From Deferribacteres bacterium (GTDB lineage: Bacteria > Zhuqueibacterota > Zhuqueibacteria > Zhuqueibacterales > Geothermadaptataceae), in NCBI GenBank assembly GCA_020633655.1, contig JACKDF010000002.1, positions 496,001-560,000 of the forward strand: 64,000 nucleotides of DNA. Direction: 5' to 3'. The position numbers and the translations under genes are program-made. The notes under the pieces are model-generated. The model saw only the letters and a list, made by a program, of their open reading frames with translations. It had not been told where the DNA came from and did not search any database. Positions 24,732 through 32,360 of the stretch are shown piece after piece (position 1 is the stretch's first letter; each line of letters starts with the position of its first letter).

Positions 24732-25994
24732 ATGCCTACGAAATACGATGTCGCTGTCATTGGCGGTGGTGCTGTTGGACTTTGTGCTGCTTATTATTTG
24801 CAAAAATCCGGGAAAAGCGTTGTCGTAGTCGATAAATCCGTACCGGGAACTGCGGATCAGAGTTCCTATGCGAATGCCGGTTATGTCGCACCGAGTCACA
24901 TCATCCCTTTGGCCTCACCGGGTATCGTTTCCAAAGGCTTGCGCTGGATGATGAATCCTGACAGCCCTTTTTACATCCATCCGCGTCTTGAGTGGCAACT
25001 CGTGAAGTGGATGTGGACTTTCTGGCGTTCGGCAAATCCGAAAACCGTGGAGCGCGCGATTCCCATTTTAGCGGCTTTATGCAATGAATCCGCTCGACAA
25101 TACGATGTGTTGGCCAATGATCAAAATATTGGTGAATTTGGCCTCGAGAAACGCGGTTTGCTCATGCTTTATAATACGGAAAAAGCTTTTCAGGCAGATC
25201 ATAAGGTCGCAGAAACTGCAATTAAGGCTGGAGTCCCGACAAAACTGCTCTCACCGCAGGAAATTCAGGAAACAGAACCAGCTTATGAAACTCCAGCCGT
25301 GGGAGCGATTTATTATACCGATGACTGGCATATTTCGCCTTCGGCTTTTTGCGGACAACTTTTTAGCGCATTGCAAAAATCCGGAGTGGATTTCCATCCC
25401 CAAAATAAAACTCTCAAGTTCGATCGTGAAAATGGAAAAATTAGGGCAATGCACATCGATTCCGGGGAAATTCGTGCTCAGGAGTTTGTCCTTGCTGCAG
25501 GCTCGTGGACAACAGAAATTGCAAAAACGCTGGGTCTCACGCTGGCTATTCAAGCAGGAAAAGGTTATTCTGTAACGGTACAAAGTTCGCAATCCTCCGC
25601 GAAAGTTCCGGCTATTCTCACAGAAAGAAAAGTTGCGGTTACCCCCTATGGTGATAAAATACGCTTTGCCGGAACTCTGGAATTTAACGGGCTCAATATG
25701 GAAATAAATCAACGTCGTGTTCGGGCAATTTTAAGTGCTGTTTCCCAATACCTGCCGAATTTTGATTTGTCGGAAGCCTATCAAACCCAGGCCTGGGCTG
25801 GTTTGCGCCCTTGCACACCCGATGGTATGCCCTTGGTTGGCCGGACAAAGCGTTTTTCGAACTTAACACTCGCCGCAGGGCATGCAATGGTTGGCATCAC
25901 GCTGGCTCCGGTGACAGGGAAGTTGGTTAATGAAATAATCAATGGTGAAAAGCCGTGCGTCGAGACGGAGCTTTTGCAGCCGGACCGATTTTAA
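24732..25994 (+). CDS. D-amino-acid dehydrogenase, FAD-dependent (DadA-like)
   Basis: 420 residues, membrane-associated flavoprotein that deaminates D-amino acids to 2-oxo acids and passes electrons to the quinone pool. The N-terminal dinucleotide fold is VAVIGGGAVGLCAAYYLQKSGKSVVVVDK; DQSSYANAGYVAPSHIIPLASPG is the FAD-proximal motif typical of DadA. The middle region includes the LEKRGLLMLYNTEKAF motif. The C-terminal FAD motif is WAGLRPCTPDGMPLVGRTKRFSNLTLAAGHAMVGITLAPVTG (partial: LRPCTPDGMPLVG). GGAG precedes the ATG. A SlyX-like and a PqiA-like gene follow on the same strand. The same family includes glycine and hydroxyproline oxidases; D-amino acid is the best guess. Confidence 0.87.
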   Translation: MPTKYDVAVIGGGAVGLCAAYYLQKSGKSVVVVDKSVPGTADQSSYANAGYVAPSHIIPLASPGIVSKGLRWMMNPDSPFYIHPRLEWQLVKWMWTFWRSANPKTVERAIPILAALCNESARQYDVLANDQNIGEFGLEKRGLLMLYNTEKAFQADHKVAETAIKAGVPTKLLSPQEIQETEPAYETPAVGAIYYTDDWHISPSAFCGQLFSALQKSGVDFHPQNKTLKFDRENGKIRAMHIDSGEIRAQEFVLAAGSWTTEIAKTLGLTLAIQAGKGYSVTVQSSQSSAKVPAILTERKVAVTPYGDKIRFAGTLEFNGLNMEINQRRVRAILSAVSQYLPNFDLSEAYQTQAWAGLRPCTPDGMPLVGRTKRFSNLTLAAGHAMVGITLAPVTGKLVNEIINGEKPCVETELLQPDRF

Positions 25995-26038
25995 TGGTAA
26001 AGGTCTGTGTTCAGTACCGACTGTAAAGGAACAAAAAA

Positions 26039-26239
26039 ATGGAAAACCGCTTCACAGAACTCGAAACCAAAGTGGCCTACCTCGAAAATACAATTGATGA
26101 GTTGGACAGTGTCGTCACAAAGCAGCAGGATCAAATCGACAAGCTGCAAGGGCAGATGCTGAAAATTCTTGCGGAAATAAGGCCGCTGCTTTCTCAGGTA
26201 AGGGATAGAAACGACGAAACACCACCGCCACACTATTAA
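26039..26239 (+). CDS. SlyX family protein
   Basis: 66 residues; a short coiled coil (residues 1-55, heptads ENRFTELETKVAYLEN and KQQDQIDKLQGQML) ending in PPPHY, the signature tail of SlyX. AAAGGAACAAAAA precedes the ATG. The function of SlyX is unknown; it is a small cytosolic coiled-coil protein found in many Gram-negative bacteria. It lies 44 bases after the D-amino-acid dehydrogenase gene and 25 before the PqiA-like gene. Confidence 0.88.
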   Translation: MENRFTELETKVAYLENTIDELDSVVTKQQDQIDKLQGQMLKILAEIRPLLSQVRDRNDETPPPHY

Positions 26240-26264
26240 CCCGATTCAATCCGGAGGAAATTCT

Positions 26265-26771
26265 TTGGGACATCCGAAAACACGAAATCTCATCGCGACC
26301 GGTTTGATTATCCTGTCATTCATTATTCTTATTCCTGGTCTCGTTTTAGATTTGATTACGATCACAGCGACCTTCAATTTAATGGGGAATAAAATACAAC
26401 TATATAATGAAACGCGCAGTATTCTGCAAACGGTAGATAATCTTTATGAAACCGGAAGTTCATTTGTCGCCGGATTAATTCTGCTTTTTAGTGTCATTGT
26501 TCCGTTTGTAAAAGGAGTCCTGTTACTGATTGTCCTGCGGATGAAGTCTGCTGGACAACGTTATAGGATTTATTCTTTTGTGCGCAATATCAGTAAATGG
26601 TCGATGGCAGATGTCTTTGTCATGGGCGTTTTCGTAGCATTTATGACAGCGAGAGCAAGTGACTTACTCGATGCCTCCCTGGGTGATGGATTCTATTTTT
26701 TTACAGCTTATTGCCTGGTTTCGCTTATTGCATTGCAGTTTATGCTTGTTGAACCTGCGGCTGATCAATGA
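26265..26771 (+). CDS. PqiA-like (paraquat-inducible protein A family) membrane protein
   Basis: 168 residues with about four transmembrane segments (LIATGLIILSFIILIPGLVL, VAGLILLFSVIVPFVKGVLL, VFVMGVFVAFMTA, AYCLVSLIALQFMLV). The sequence NISKWSMADVFVMGVFVAFM matches the PqiA motif (W-S-M-x-D-V-F). Full PqiA proteins have two such modules and zinc-binding cysteines; this is a single module without the cysteines, so it is a short relative. The start codon is TTG (26265), supported by GGAGG seven bases upstream. PqiA family proteins are linked to lipid transport and envelope stress. Confidence 0.82.
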   Translation: MGHPKTRNLIATGLIILSFIILIPGLVLDLITITATFNLMGNKIQLYNETRSILQTVDNLYETGSSFVAGLILLFSVIVPFVKGVLLLIVLRMKSAGQRYRIYSFVRNISKWSMADVFVMGVFVAFMTARASDLLDASLGDGFYFFTAYCLVSLIALQFMLVEPAADQ

Positions 26772-26824
26772 TGGGGGTGTTTCATTAATTCAATTTGGTG
26801 AAAAAGATTGAAAAAGTTCGGAGT

Positions 26825-26842
26825 AAAGGCTTTAGCCTTTTT
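26825..26842 (+). terminator. Candidate terminator hairpin after the PqiA-like gene
   Basis: AAAGGCT (26825-26831) and AGCCTTT (26834-26840) form a 7-bp stem over a two-base loop, followed by TT. Placed 54 bases after the stop codon of the PqiA-like gene. The short loop and weak U-tract make this a modest call. Confidence 0.35.
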
Positions 26843-27027
26843 CAGTCTGAGTGAAAATCTCCACGATACCGAAGTCTCCATAATGAACATGTTTACATAG
26901 ATGAAATGAAAATTCGAACTTGAGACTTCAAAAAACCAGAAAAATAGTTTTTCGTATTTCGTATAAACCAACCTGAATGTGTTTCCAGTGAAAATCCAAA
27001 AATGTGACGGAAAATGCTGGAGGAAAA

Positions 27028-28209
27028 ATGAAAAACATCATTCTTTTTTTGCTCATTGTGCTATGGGCATCGCCACTATTCGCAGTTGAAGAAGGGGAAA
27101 CCGGGAACTACAGTTCCTTCAAATTGGCGGGATTGCCAAACCTGAATTACAATTCCGATGATGGTTTCGGATACGGTGCCCGACTCGATTATTTTCGCTA
27201 TGGTGAGGGTGGTTATTCCCCCTATTATTACCTCGTTGACGTGCAACTTTTTGCCACAACAGGTGGAAAACGTGAATTCTGGATTTTTTTCGATAGCCCG
27301 TTCATGTTGAGAAACAACCAGCGACTTACCGCAGAATTGCGCTATGCAAAATTCAACTTTGCCCCATTTTTTGGTCTTGGTCTGAAGGTGGAATACAATG
27401 AAAATTTAAAAGATGAAGATCATCCGGATTTTATCAATGAAGATTATTATACCTTCAATCGTGTGCGCACCAGTGCCCGTATTGATTATCAGAGACCGTG
27501 GTTGCAGGCAAAGGTTCTTGCAGGACTCAATTTAAATTACACCACAGTTGATCTTAACGAGGGTCCGACCTTGCTGGCTCTATCCAGTGAACTTATTCCT
27601 GCGGATGGTGAATTCACCAATGCGTTGCGATTCGGCCTGATCTATGATAGTCGTGATTTTGAGCCAGCGCCTGAGCATGGCCTCTGGAGCGAACTTCTTT
27701 ATGAGTACAGTGATAAATTTGTTGGCAGTGATTACACTTTCTCGCGAATTACGCTTAGCCACAGGCACTATCTTTCTTTATTGAAAAATGTCGTTTTTGC
27801 CCAACGCTTTGTGTACAGCAAAGCCTGGGGCGATTTGCCGTTTTTCGAACGGGAATTCATGAGCGGTTCTTTTCGCATCGAAGAAGCGGGGGGAGGGGCA
27901 AAAAGCATTCGTGGTGTATTAAAGAACCGTCTCATTGGCCGGGAGTGGCTTTTGGCGAACAGTGAGTTACGTTATAAATTCTTTGCATTCAGTGCATTGA
28001 AGCAAGATTTTGAGTTAAGTCTGAGTGCCTTTTATGATTTCGGGGGTGCCTGGGAAGAAAATGAGATGAAGTCGGTTAATGGCTTGATGGCAGGACGTGG
28101 GGCTGGACTACACGTCGCATGGAATAAAAATTTTATTCTCAGTATCGATGCTGCAAAGGGAGATGAAGTTGGTTTGGGACTTTATATCGGCCTGGGTTAT
28201 TTATACTAA
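27028..28209 (+). CDS. Omp85-type outer-membrane beta-barrel protein
   Basis: 393 residues from the ATG at 27028 (the frame starts at 27004, but GGAGGAAAA sits directly before 27028). Signal peptide MKNIILFLLIVLWASPLFA. The mature part is rich in alternating aromatic strands (YYYLVDVQLFATTGG, RLTAELRYAKFNFAPFFGLGLKVEY) and ends GLGLYIGLGYLY, consistent with a barrel of 12-16 strands. SIRGVLKNRLIGREWLLANSELRY resembles the VRGF-type loop-6 motif and following strand of Omp85/BamA-like surface antigens. No POTRA domain is present, so this is a short, barrel-only member. It may function in outer-membrane transport or lipid export. An inverted repeat lies after its stop. Confidence 0.8.
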   Translation: MKNIILFLLIVLWASPLFAVEEGETGNYSSFKLAGLPNLNYNSDDGFGYGARLDYFRYGEGGYSPYYYLVDVQLFATTGGKREFWIFFDSPFMLRNNQRLTAELRYAKFNFAPFFGLGLKVEYNENLKDEDHPDFINEDYYTFNRVRTSARIDYQRPWLQAKVLAGLNLNYTTVDLNEGPTLLALSSELIPADGEFTNALRFGLIYDSRDFEPAPEHGLWSELLYEYSDKFVGSDYTFSRITLSHRHYLSLLKNVVFAQRFVYSKAWGDLPFFEREFMSGSFRIEEAGGGAKSIRGVLKNRLIGREWLLANSELRYKFFAFSALKQDFELSLSAFYDFGGAWEENEMKSVNGLMAGRGAGLHVAWNKNFILSIDAAKGDEVGLGLYIGLGYLY

Positions 28210-28218
28210 CTAAGTATG

Positions 28219-28288
28219 ATGCGATGTGCTTTGTATTTTCTATCTGCGATAAGCAAATCACAGACAAAAAATGCAGAGCGCATCGCAT
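28219..28288. repeat. Inverted repeat between convergent genes
   Basis: ATGCGATGTGCTTTG (28219-28233) and CAGAGCGCATCGCAT (28274-28288) are inverted copies matching at 13 of 15 positions. They lie between the barrel gene and the convergent symporter gene, and may serve as a bidirectional terminator or a REP-like element; the arms resemble the CGATGCAC palindrome at 13296. Confidence 0.5.
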
Positions 28289-28313
28289 AGTTTAATAAAA
28301 TTCCCTTTTAAAC

Positions 28314-29729
28314 TTAGAAGAGAACGATGTTAAAGAATTTTTCTAAAACAGTATTCATAAATATGAAAAAGATGATAAACGGGCAGATATAGATCATAAA
28401 ACTGATCCATTTATCCAAAAGTGATCCGCTGTACCCTTCTCTTCCCACACTGATTTCCTTACTCAAATTATGAGTCTTCCATCGAAACGCCGCAAAGGCC
28501 GTGAGCAAAAAACCACCCAGTGGCAAAAGCATTTCAAAAAAAACATCGGCGATGAAGGAAAGGAAATCCTTTTGTACACCACTTGGGTAGGTAATAAAAT
28601 TTGTAAAAAATTCACTTGCCCCATTCGCCAGAATTGACCCAATTGAAATTATGAAAATTACAATACCGACGGTGATCGCTGCTTTCTTACGCACTATTTT
28701 TCGTTCATCAACGACATAAGAAGTGGGAACTTCCAAAAGCGATATGGTTGAAGTAAGCGCTGCAAAACTAATCAGCAAAAAGAAAAATGCGGCTAGAAAT
28801 GATGCGAAAAAATAACCAACATCATTGGACAAATTCATAAATACTTTTGGCAGAAAGACAAAAATCAATCCAGGGCCGGCCTGAATGGTTTCCGAAGTGG
28901 TATCCGGCGCCAAAGTAAAAATTGCCGGAATGATGAGCAATCCTGCTAGAAATGCGATGGATGAATCAAAGACTGTAACGATAAAACCGGAAGAGATAAT
29001 ATCATCTTTTCGGCTAACATAACTTCCGTAGGTGATGAGCGCGCCCATACCAAGTGAAAGAGAGAAGAACGCCTGACTCAAAGCAGAATTGATGACCGGT
29101 ATTGTTATTTTTGAAAAATTGGGAATGAGGTAAAACGCAAGGCCTCTGCCTGCGTTTTCCAGTGTCATGACATAGATTATCAGGGCAAGAAGCATGAATA
29201 GCAAAGCTGGCATGAGCAAGCGTGCCCAGCGTTCAATACCGTCTTTAATTCCTCCGACGACAATGCCAATAGTTGCCAGCATGAAAAGGCCGGTATAAAT
29301 TAGATTTTTCCAGGGATTGGCAACGAAATTGGTAAACTCACCATCCATTGCCAAACGATCGAGTCCGCCGGCGAGTACTTCTATAAAATAGCCAAATACC
29401 CATCCGGCTATAACGACATAAAATGACAGGATCATGAAACCGCCTGTAATACCAAGTCCACCCACAAGAAACCATTGTGAGTTTGGCGCCAATTCCTTAA
29501 AAGCTCCCACGGGGTTTTTCGCAGTACGCCGGCCAATTGCGATTTCTGTCATCACGACGGGGAAACATACGATGAAGGTGAGAAGCAGATAGACCAGCAC
29601 AAAGGCTGCACCACCGTTTTTTGCAGTCATGATCGGGAATCCCCAAATATTTCCCAATCCAATCGCTGATCCAGCAGCCGCCAGAATAAATCCAAAGCGC
29701 GAGCTCCATTCACCACGTGCCTGATTCAT
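28314..29729 (-). CDS. Sodium-dependent neurotransmitter-type symporter (NSS/SNF family)
   Basis: 471 residues, about 12 transmembrane segments. The start ATG at 29729 follows GGGAGGATTGTTC; the frame's TTG at 29735 is less likely. The N-terminus MNQARGEWSSRFGFILAAAGSAIGLGNIWGFP (key motif AAAGSAIGLGNIWGFP) is the sodium- and substrate-binding unwound helix 1 of the LeuT/NSS family. Bacterial members import amino acids together with sodium. Gly-rich AGWVFGYFIE and the helix-6 region FSLSLGMGALITYGSYVSR are conserved. It is transcribed alone, with a 362-base upstream region. Confidence 0.9.
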   Translation of the reverse strand: MNQARGEWSSRFGFILAAAGSAIGLGNIWGFPIMTAKNGGAAFVLVYLLLTFIVCFPVVMTEIAIGRRTAKNPVGAFKELAPNSQWFLVGGLGITGGFMILSFYVVIAGWVFGYFIEVLAGGLDRLAMDGEFTNFVANPWKNLIYTGLFMLATIGIVVGGIKDGIERWARLLMPALLFMLLALIIYVMTLENAGRGLAFYLIPNFSKITIPVINSALSQAFFSLSLGMGALITYGSYVSRKDDIISSGFIVTVFDSSIAFLAGLLIIPAIFTLAPDTTSETIQAGPGLIFVFLPKVFMNLSNDVGYFFASFLAAFFFLLISFAALTSTISLLEVPTSYVVDERKIVRKKAAITVGIVIFIISIGSILANGASEFFTNFITYPSGVQKDFLSFIADVFFEMLLPLGGFLLTAFAAFRWKTHNLSKEISVGREGYSGSLLDKWISFMIYICPFIIFFIFMNTVLEKFFNIVLF

Positions 29730-30091
29730 GAACAATCCTCCCGGTAAACTTTTTTTTCTTTATGCAGTTTGTATAATTCAGCTAAAAATTCAAGGTGTGC
29801 ATAATAAGAATTGCGTAACGGGTTTGCAAGAAAATTTTAATTTTTACCGGTTTGGCATGAAATTGGTTTATAATTTAAATAATATTTTTTTACAGTGAAG
29901 CATGAAAAATCTACACAATCTTGATAAAATTTATGTAATTTTTATGTGAGGATGGTGCATCATGTGCCTAATTAGGACGATAGATGCATCCAAAGACGAG
30001 AGCCACTCTGTCAGTGACTCTCTTTTGAGCAGATGAATACAGCCGGCAGATAATGGACTGAGCTGCAGGCTGGATTTAGAATGGAGGCGAA
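29730..30091. promoter_or_regulatory. Divergent intergenic region with structured leader
   Basis: Upstream of the symporter gene (minus) and of the small CxxC protein gene (plus). A hairpin at 29998-30022, GAGAGCCACT / AGTGACTCTC with one mismatch, is followed by TTTT; it lies about 70 bases ahead of the small gene and could be an attenuator. A second arm pair CAGCC/GGCTG (around 30041-30072) lies between it and the ATG. No further gene or RNA family was recognised. Confidence 0.4.
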
Positions 30092-30316
30092 ATGGACATT
30101 TCAATTCACGAAAACACTTCGGATACACATCATCCGTGCAAATCGATACGAAACGGGGACTGGATCGTTTTTACCTGTCCCCTCTGCCCGGATTATGAAC
30201 GGCGCGTCAACTGGCGCACAAAAGAATTGACCGTCAAGGGAAGCAAAGCTGAGATCCAGCACAGCGGTGACTATATTCCCGACGAATATAAACACGCTTT
30301 TACGGCAATGAATTAG
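30092..30316 (+). CDS. Small conserved-looking CxxC protein of unknown function
   Basis: 74 residues: MDISIHENTSDTHHPCKS then VFTCPLCPDYERRVNWRTKEL. The ATG has GGAGG five bases upstream (GGAGGCGAA), so it is a real gene and not a chance frame. It contains one CPLC pair plus HHPC, four possible metal ligands (His/Cys, Cys, Cys) as in a small zinc ribbon; this is a guess from composition. The last third, TVKGSKAEIQHSGDYIPDEY, is charged and likely beta-rich. I do not recognise the family. It is followed after 16 bases by the convergent coiled-coil gene. Confidence 0.65.
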   Translation: MDISIHENTSDTHHPCKSIRNGDWIVFTCPLCPDYERRVNWRTKELTVKGSKAEIQHSGDYIPDEYKHAFTAMN

Positions 30317-30332
30317 CATGTAAAATAGGGCG

Positions 30333-31358
30333 CTAATATATATAGAGCAGGCCACTATCACTCACCGCACTCACTTTTTTACCACTTTGTGAGGGTGTTA
30401 GATCAATTTTTGAATCGATGCGATAGAGCCCCGGATTAAGTAAATTCCCAGGAATATTTATACTGACGGGAGCTTTAATGTTTTCGTCCATCACAATGTG
30501 TCCGAGGAGTTTTTCTCCATAACGGCTGCCGAGAGATCGTGCATAAATCATCGTTTCTTCATGAGCCCCATCGCTGCACTGCCTGTCCATCTCATCACTT
30601 AATTCGAGCTGCAAATTTATCTGGAACGGCTGATCTTTGGCGACGCTTATTTTTTGTGGCGTTTGTTGCATACTTATCTGTGCCGTCGGTTCTACTATAG
30701 CTTCTGCAGTAGCAGATGGTGCTGCTGTCAATTCTGGCTCGTTCACAGCAGCTACGACATTCTTTTCAGAAGCGATGGGCGGCTCTGAATCGGCCTGCAC
30801 GGTATCCGTTGGGGCCACAGGTTGGAATTTCTTGAGAAAATTGAGCATTTCAACGGGTTCATGCAGGAGAAATTTTTGGACATTCTGCGTCCCGACATGC
30901 TCAATTCTCCCCGGAATTGCCCCCTCCTGAAAATAAAGTTCAATGCGAAATTTTGATGTTGATGAAGTCACGGGATGTTCTTCTGTATCCATTTCTTTGG
31001 CTTGAAGCTTTTCTTCCAGCTCCACCAATAATTTCTCAAGGCCGCACTTTTCATCACCAAGCTTTTTTTCTTGCTGTTTTAGATGCGTGAGTTGTTTATT
31101 CAGCTTCAATTTATCATTACTCAGCGTTTCAATTTGCTTTCTGGAATCACTCTCCTGTTTTTTTAGAACACTGACTTCTTTTTGAAGAACAGATATTTCA
31201 TCCGCCGCTTCCCTCGCATCGATGAGTTGTTTCTCCAGCTGTTTAATTTTTGCCTGTGCTGTAAGCAGTGCTTGTTTCATCCCATCCGGTGGACGTGTTT
31301 CAGGCGGGTGATGGTCAGCACGTTTTTTATTGCTATTTGATTTGTTTTCTGCACTCAT
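30333..31358 (-). CDS. Coiled-coil protein with C-terminal beta-rich domain, unrecognised
   Basis: Start at 31358 (MSAENKSNSNKKRADHHPP) is supported by AGGAG six bases upstream; 341 residues. Layout: basic disordered N-terminus (1-28), a long coiled coil (about 29-125, KIKQLEKQLIDAREAADEI and ISVLQKEVSVLKKQ), a beta segment SKFRIELYFQEGAIPGRIEHVG followed by LLHEPVEMLNFLKKFQP, a low-complexity Pro/Ala/Thr/Glu linker, and a C-terminal domain of about 100 residues beginning DQPFQINLQLEL. That last domain can be aligned with the C-terminus of the neighbour 31498-31944: both show an (A/P)VxIxIP...PGxY core and an S/E-DSG or FGEG close to the end. Signal peptide absent. Function unknown. Confidence 0.75.
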   Translation of the reverse strand: MSAENKSNSNKKRADHHPPETRPPDGMKQALLTAQAKIKQLEKQLIDAREAADEISVLQKEVSVLKKQESDSRKQIETLSNDKLKLNKQLTHLKQQEKKLGDEKCGLEKLLVELEEKLQAKEMDTEEHPVTSSTSKFRIELYFQEGAIPGRIEHVGTQNVQKFLLHEPVEMLNFLKKFQPVAPTDTVQADSEPPIASEKNVVAAVNEPELTAAPSATAEAIVEPTAQISMQQTPQKISVAKDQPFQINLQLELSDEMDRQCSDGAHEETMIYARSLGSRYGEKLLGHIVMDENIKAPVSINIPGNLLNPGLYRIDSKIDLTPSQSGKKVSAVSDSGLLYIY

Positions 31359-31497
31359 AAGAATCTCCTGCTTTTTATCGCACTTTAAATGGGCTATGGT
31401 TGAAAGAAACAACCCCGGGACCGCAGTGCGAAACCCGGGGTTGTATTGTGCGGTGATCAGTGGAAACGACTCATCGCACAAAACGAGAATGCTTTTA

Positions 31498-31944
31498 TTA
31501 TAAGCCAGGACCTACGTCATAGAATTGCATCATAGCGCCTTCACCAAAAGCTGCGATTGGTCCGGGAACGCCAGTTGGGCCTTCCATGGTGACGAGAACG
31601 ACCGGTTTATAAGCGCCGGCAGGAACGCGATGGGCAGGGATAGAAATGACGGCATGATATTCGTGCGGTGCGTTTACAAAACTCACAGTGATTTCATTTT
31701 GTGGCAGGTTAAACTCACGACCACCCCATTTTTCCAGAAGTATCGAGAGTTTCCAACGACCGCTAAGCAGATAGTTCAATCCGCCGAGTGTCCGCCAGCG
31801 GAAATGACAATGCCATTGTTGATCAGTGCGGATAATTGTTTCGGAGGATACTTCTCCGGGAGGGGTAACTTCGTGGGTCGTAAACATTGCGTTGCCGAGG
31901 ATTGAGAAATTATCCAGGGTCTCTTCGAATTTGAGTTGTGGCAT
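31498..31944 (-). CDS. Stand-alone beta-rich domain protein, unrecognised, paralogous to the neighbour's C-terminus
   Basis: Start at 31944 (MPQLKFEETLDNFSILGNAMF) follows AAAGGAGTAATATC; 148 residues. No signal peptide or membrane segment. Its core is DQQWHCHFRWRTLGGLNYLLSG, then AVISIPAHRVPAGAYKPVVL and a glycine-rich end, GEGAMMQFYDVGPGL. The order and spacing match the final 100 residues of 30333-31358 (DQPFQINLQLEL; VSINIPGNLLNPGLYRI; SDSGLLYIY). This suggests a common beta-sandwich domain, possibly for assembly between the two proteins. It lies upstream of the coiled-coil gene, 139 bases apart, on the same strand, and is divergent from the BTAD regulator. No known family was recognised. 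Confidence 0.75.
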   Translation of the reverse strand: MPQLKFEETLDNFSILGNAMFTTHEVTPPGEVSSETIIRTDQQWHCHFRWRTLGGLNYLLSGRWKLSILLEKWGGREFNLPQNEITVSFVNAPHEYHAVISIPAHRVPAGAYKPVVLVTMEGPTGVPGPIAAFGEGAMMQFYDVGPGL

Positions 31945-32360
31945 GATATTACTCCTTTTTGTTTTGTTCCTTTCAATTTTGTCCGGGATTCTTTTTCTAA
32001 TTTTGCTGACTCGAACAAAATCAAAAGCGATATGAAATTGATTGCTTGCAAAACTCGGGAGTAATTTAATCCACGGAATTAATTCCGTCTTAATTCCCAC
32101 TTAAAATTCGATTAAATTATTTTTTTTACAATTTTTTTTAATTTTAAAACTGCTTCGCCAGATTACGATAATTGTCCAGTCTGTATGAAAACGAAAGATT
32201 CAACAGGTCGCTGAGCTTAACGAATATTAACTGTTGCAAAATTTTTATGTAAATAATTTTTACCAATCCATCAATAATTGATTAGAGTATAAAAGCCTTC
32301 GGGTGACTCCTGGAACTACGAAGAAAATGCTAGAGTGGACACCGGAAGGCTTACTCTTCA
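31945..32360. promoter_or_regulatory. Divergent regulatory region with 16-bp palindrome and an SD-sequestering hairpin
   Basis: Between the beta-domain gene (minus) and the BTAD regulator (plus). A perfect 16-bp palindrome, ACGGAATTAATTCCGT, lies at 32073-32088 and could bind a dimeric regulator. A second inverted repeat, AAGCCTTCGGGTG (32293-32305) and CACCGGAAGGCTT (32340-32352), encloses 34 bases. Its right arm contains GGAAGG, the only Shine-Dalgarno-like stretch before the TTG start at 32361. TATAAAA at 32289-32294 may be part of a promoter -10 box. No gene in the region is otherwise supported. Confidence 0.55.
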
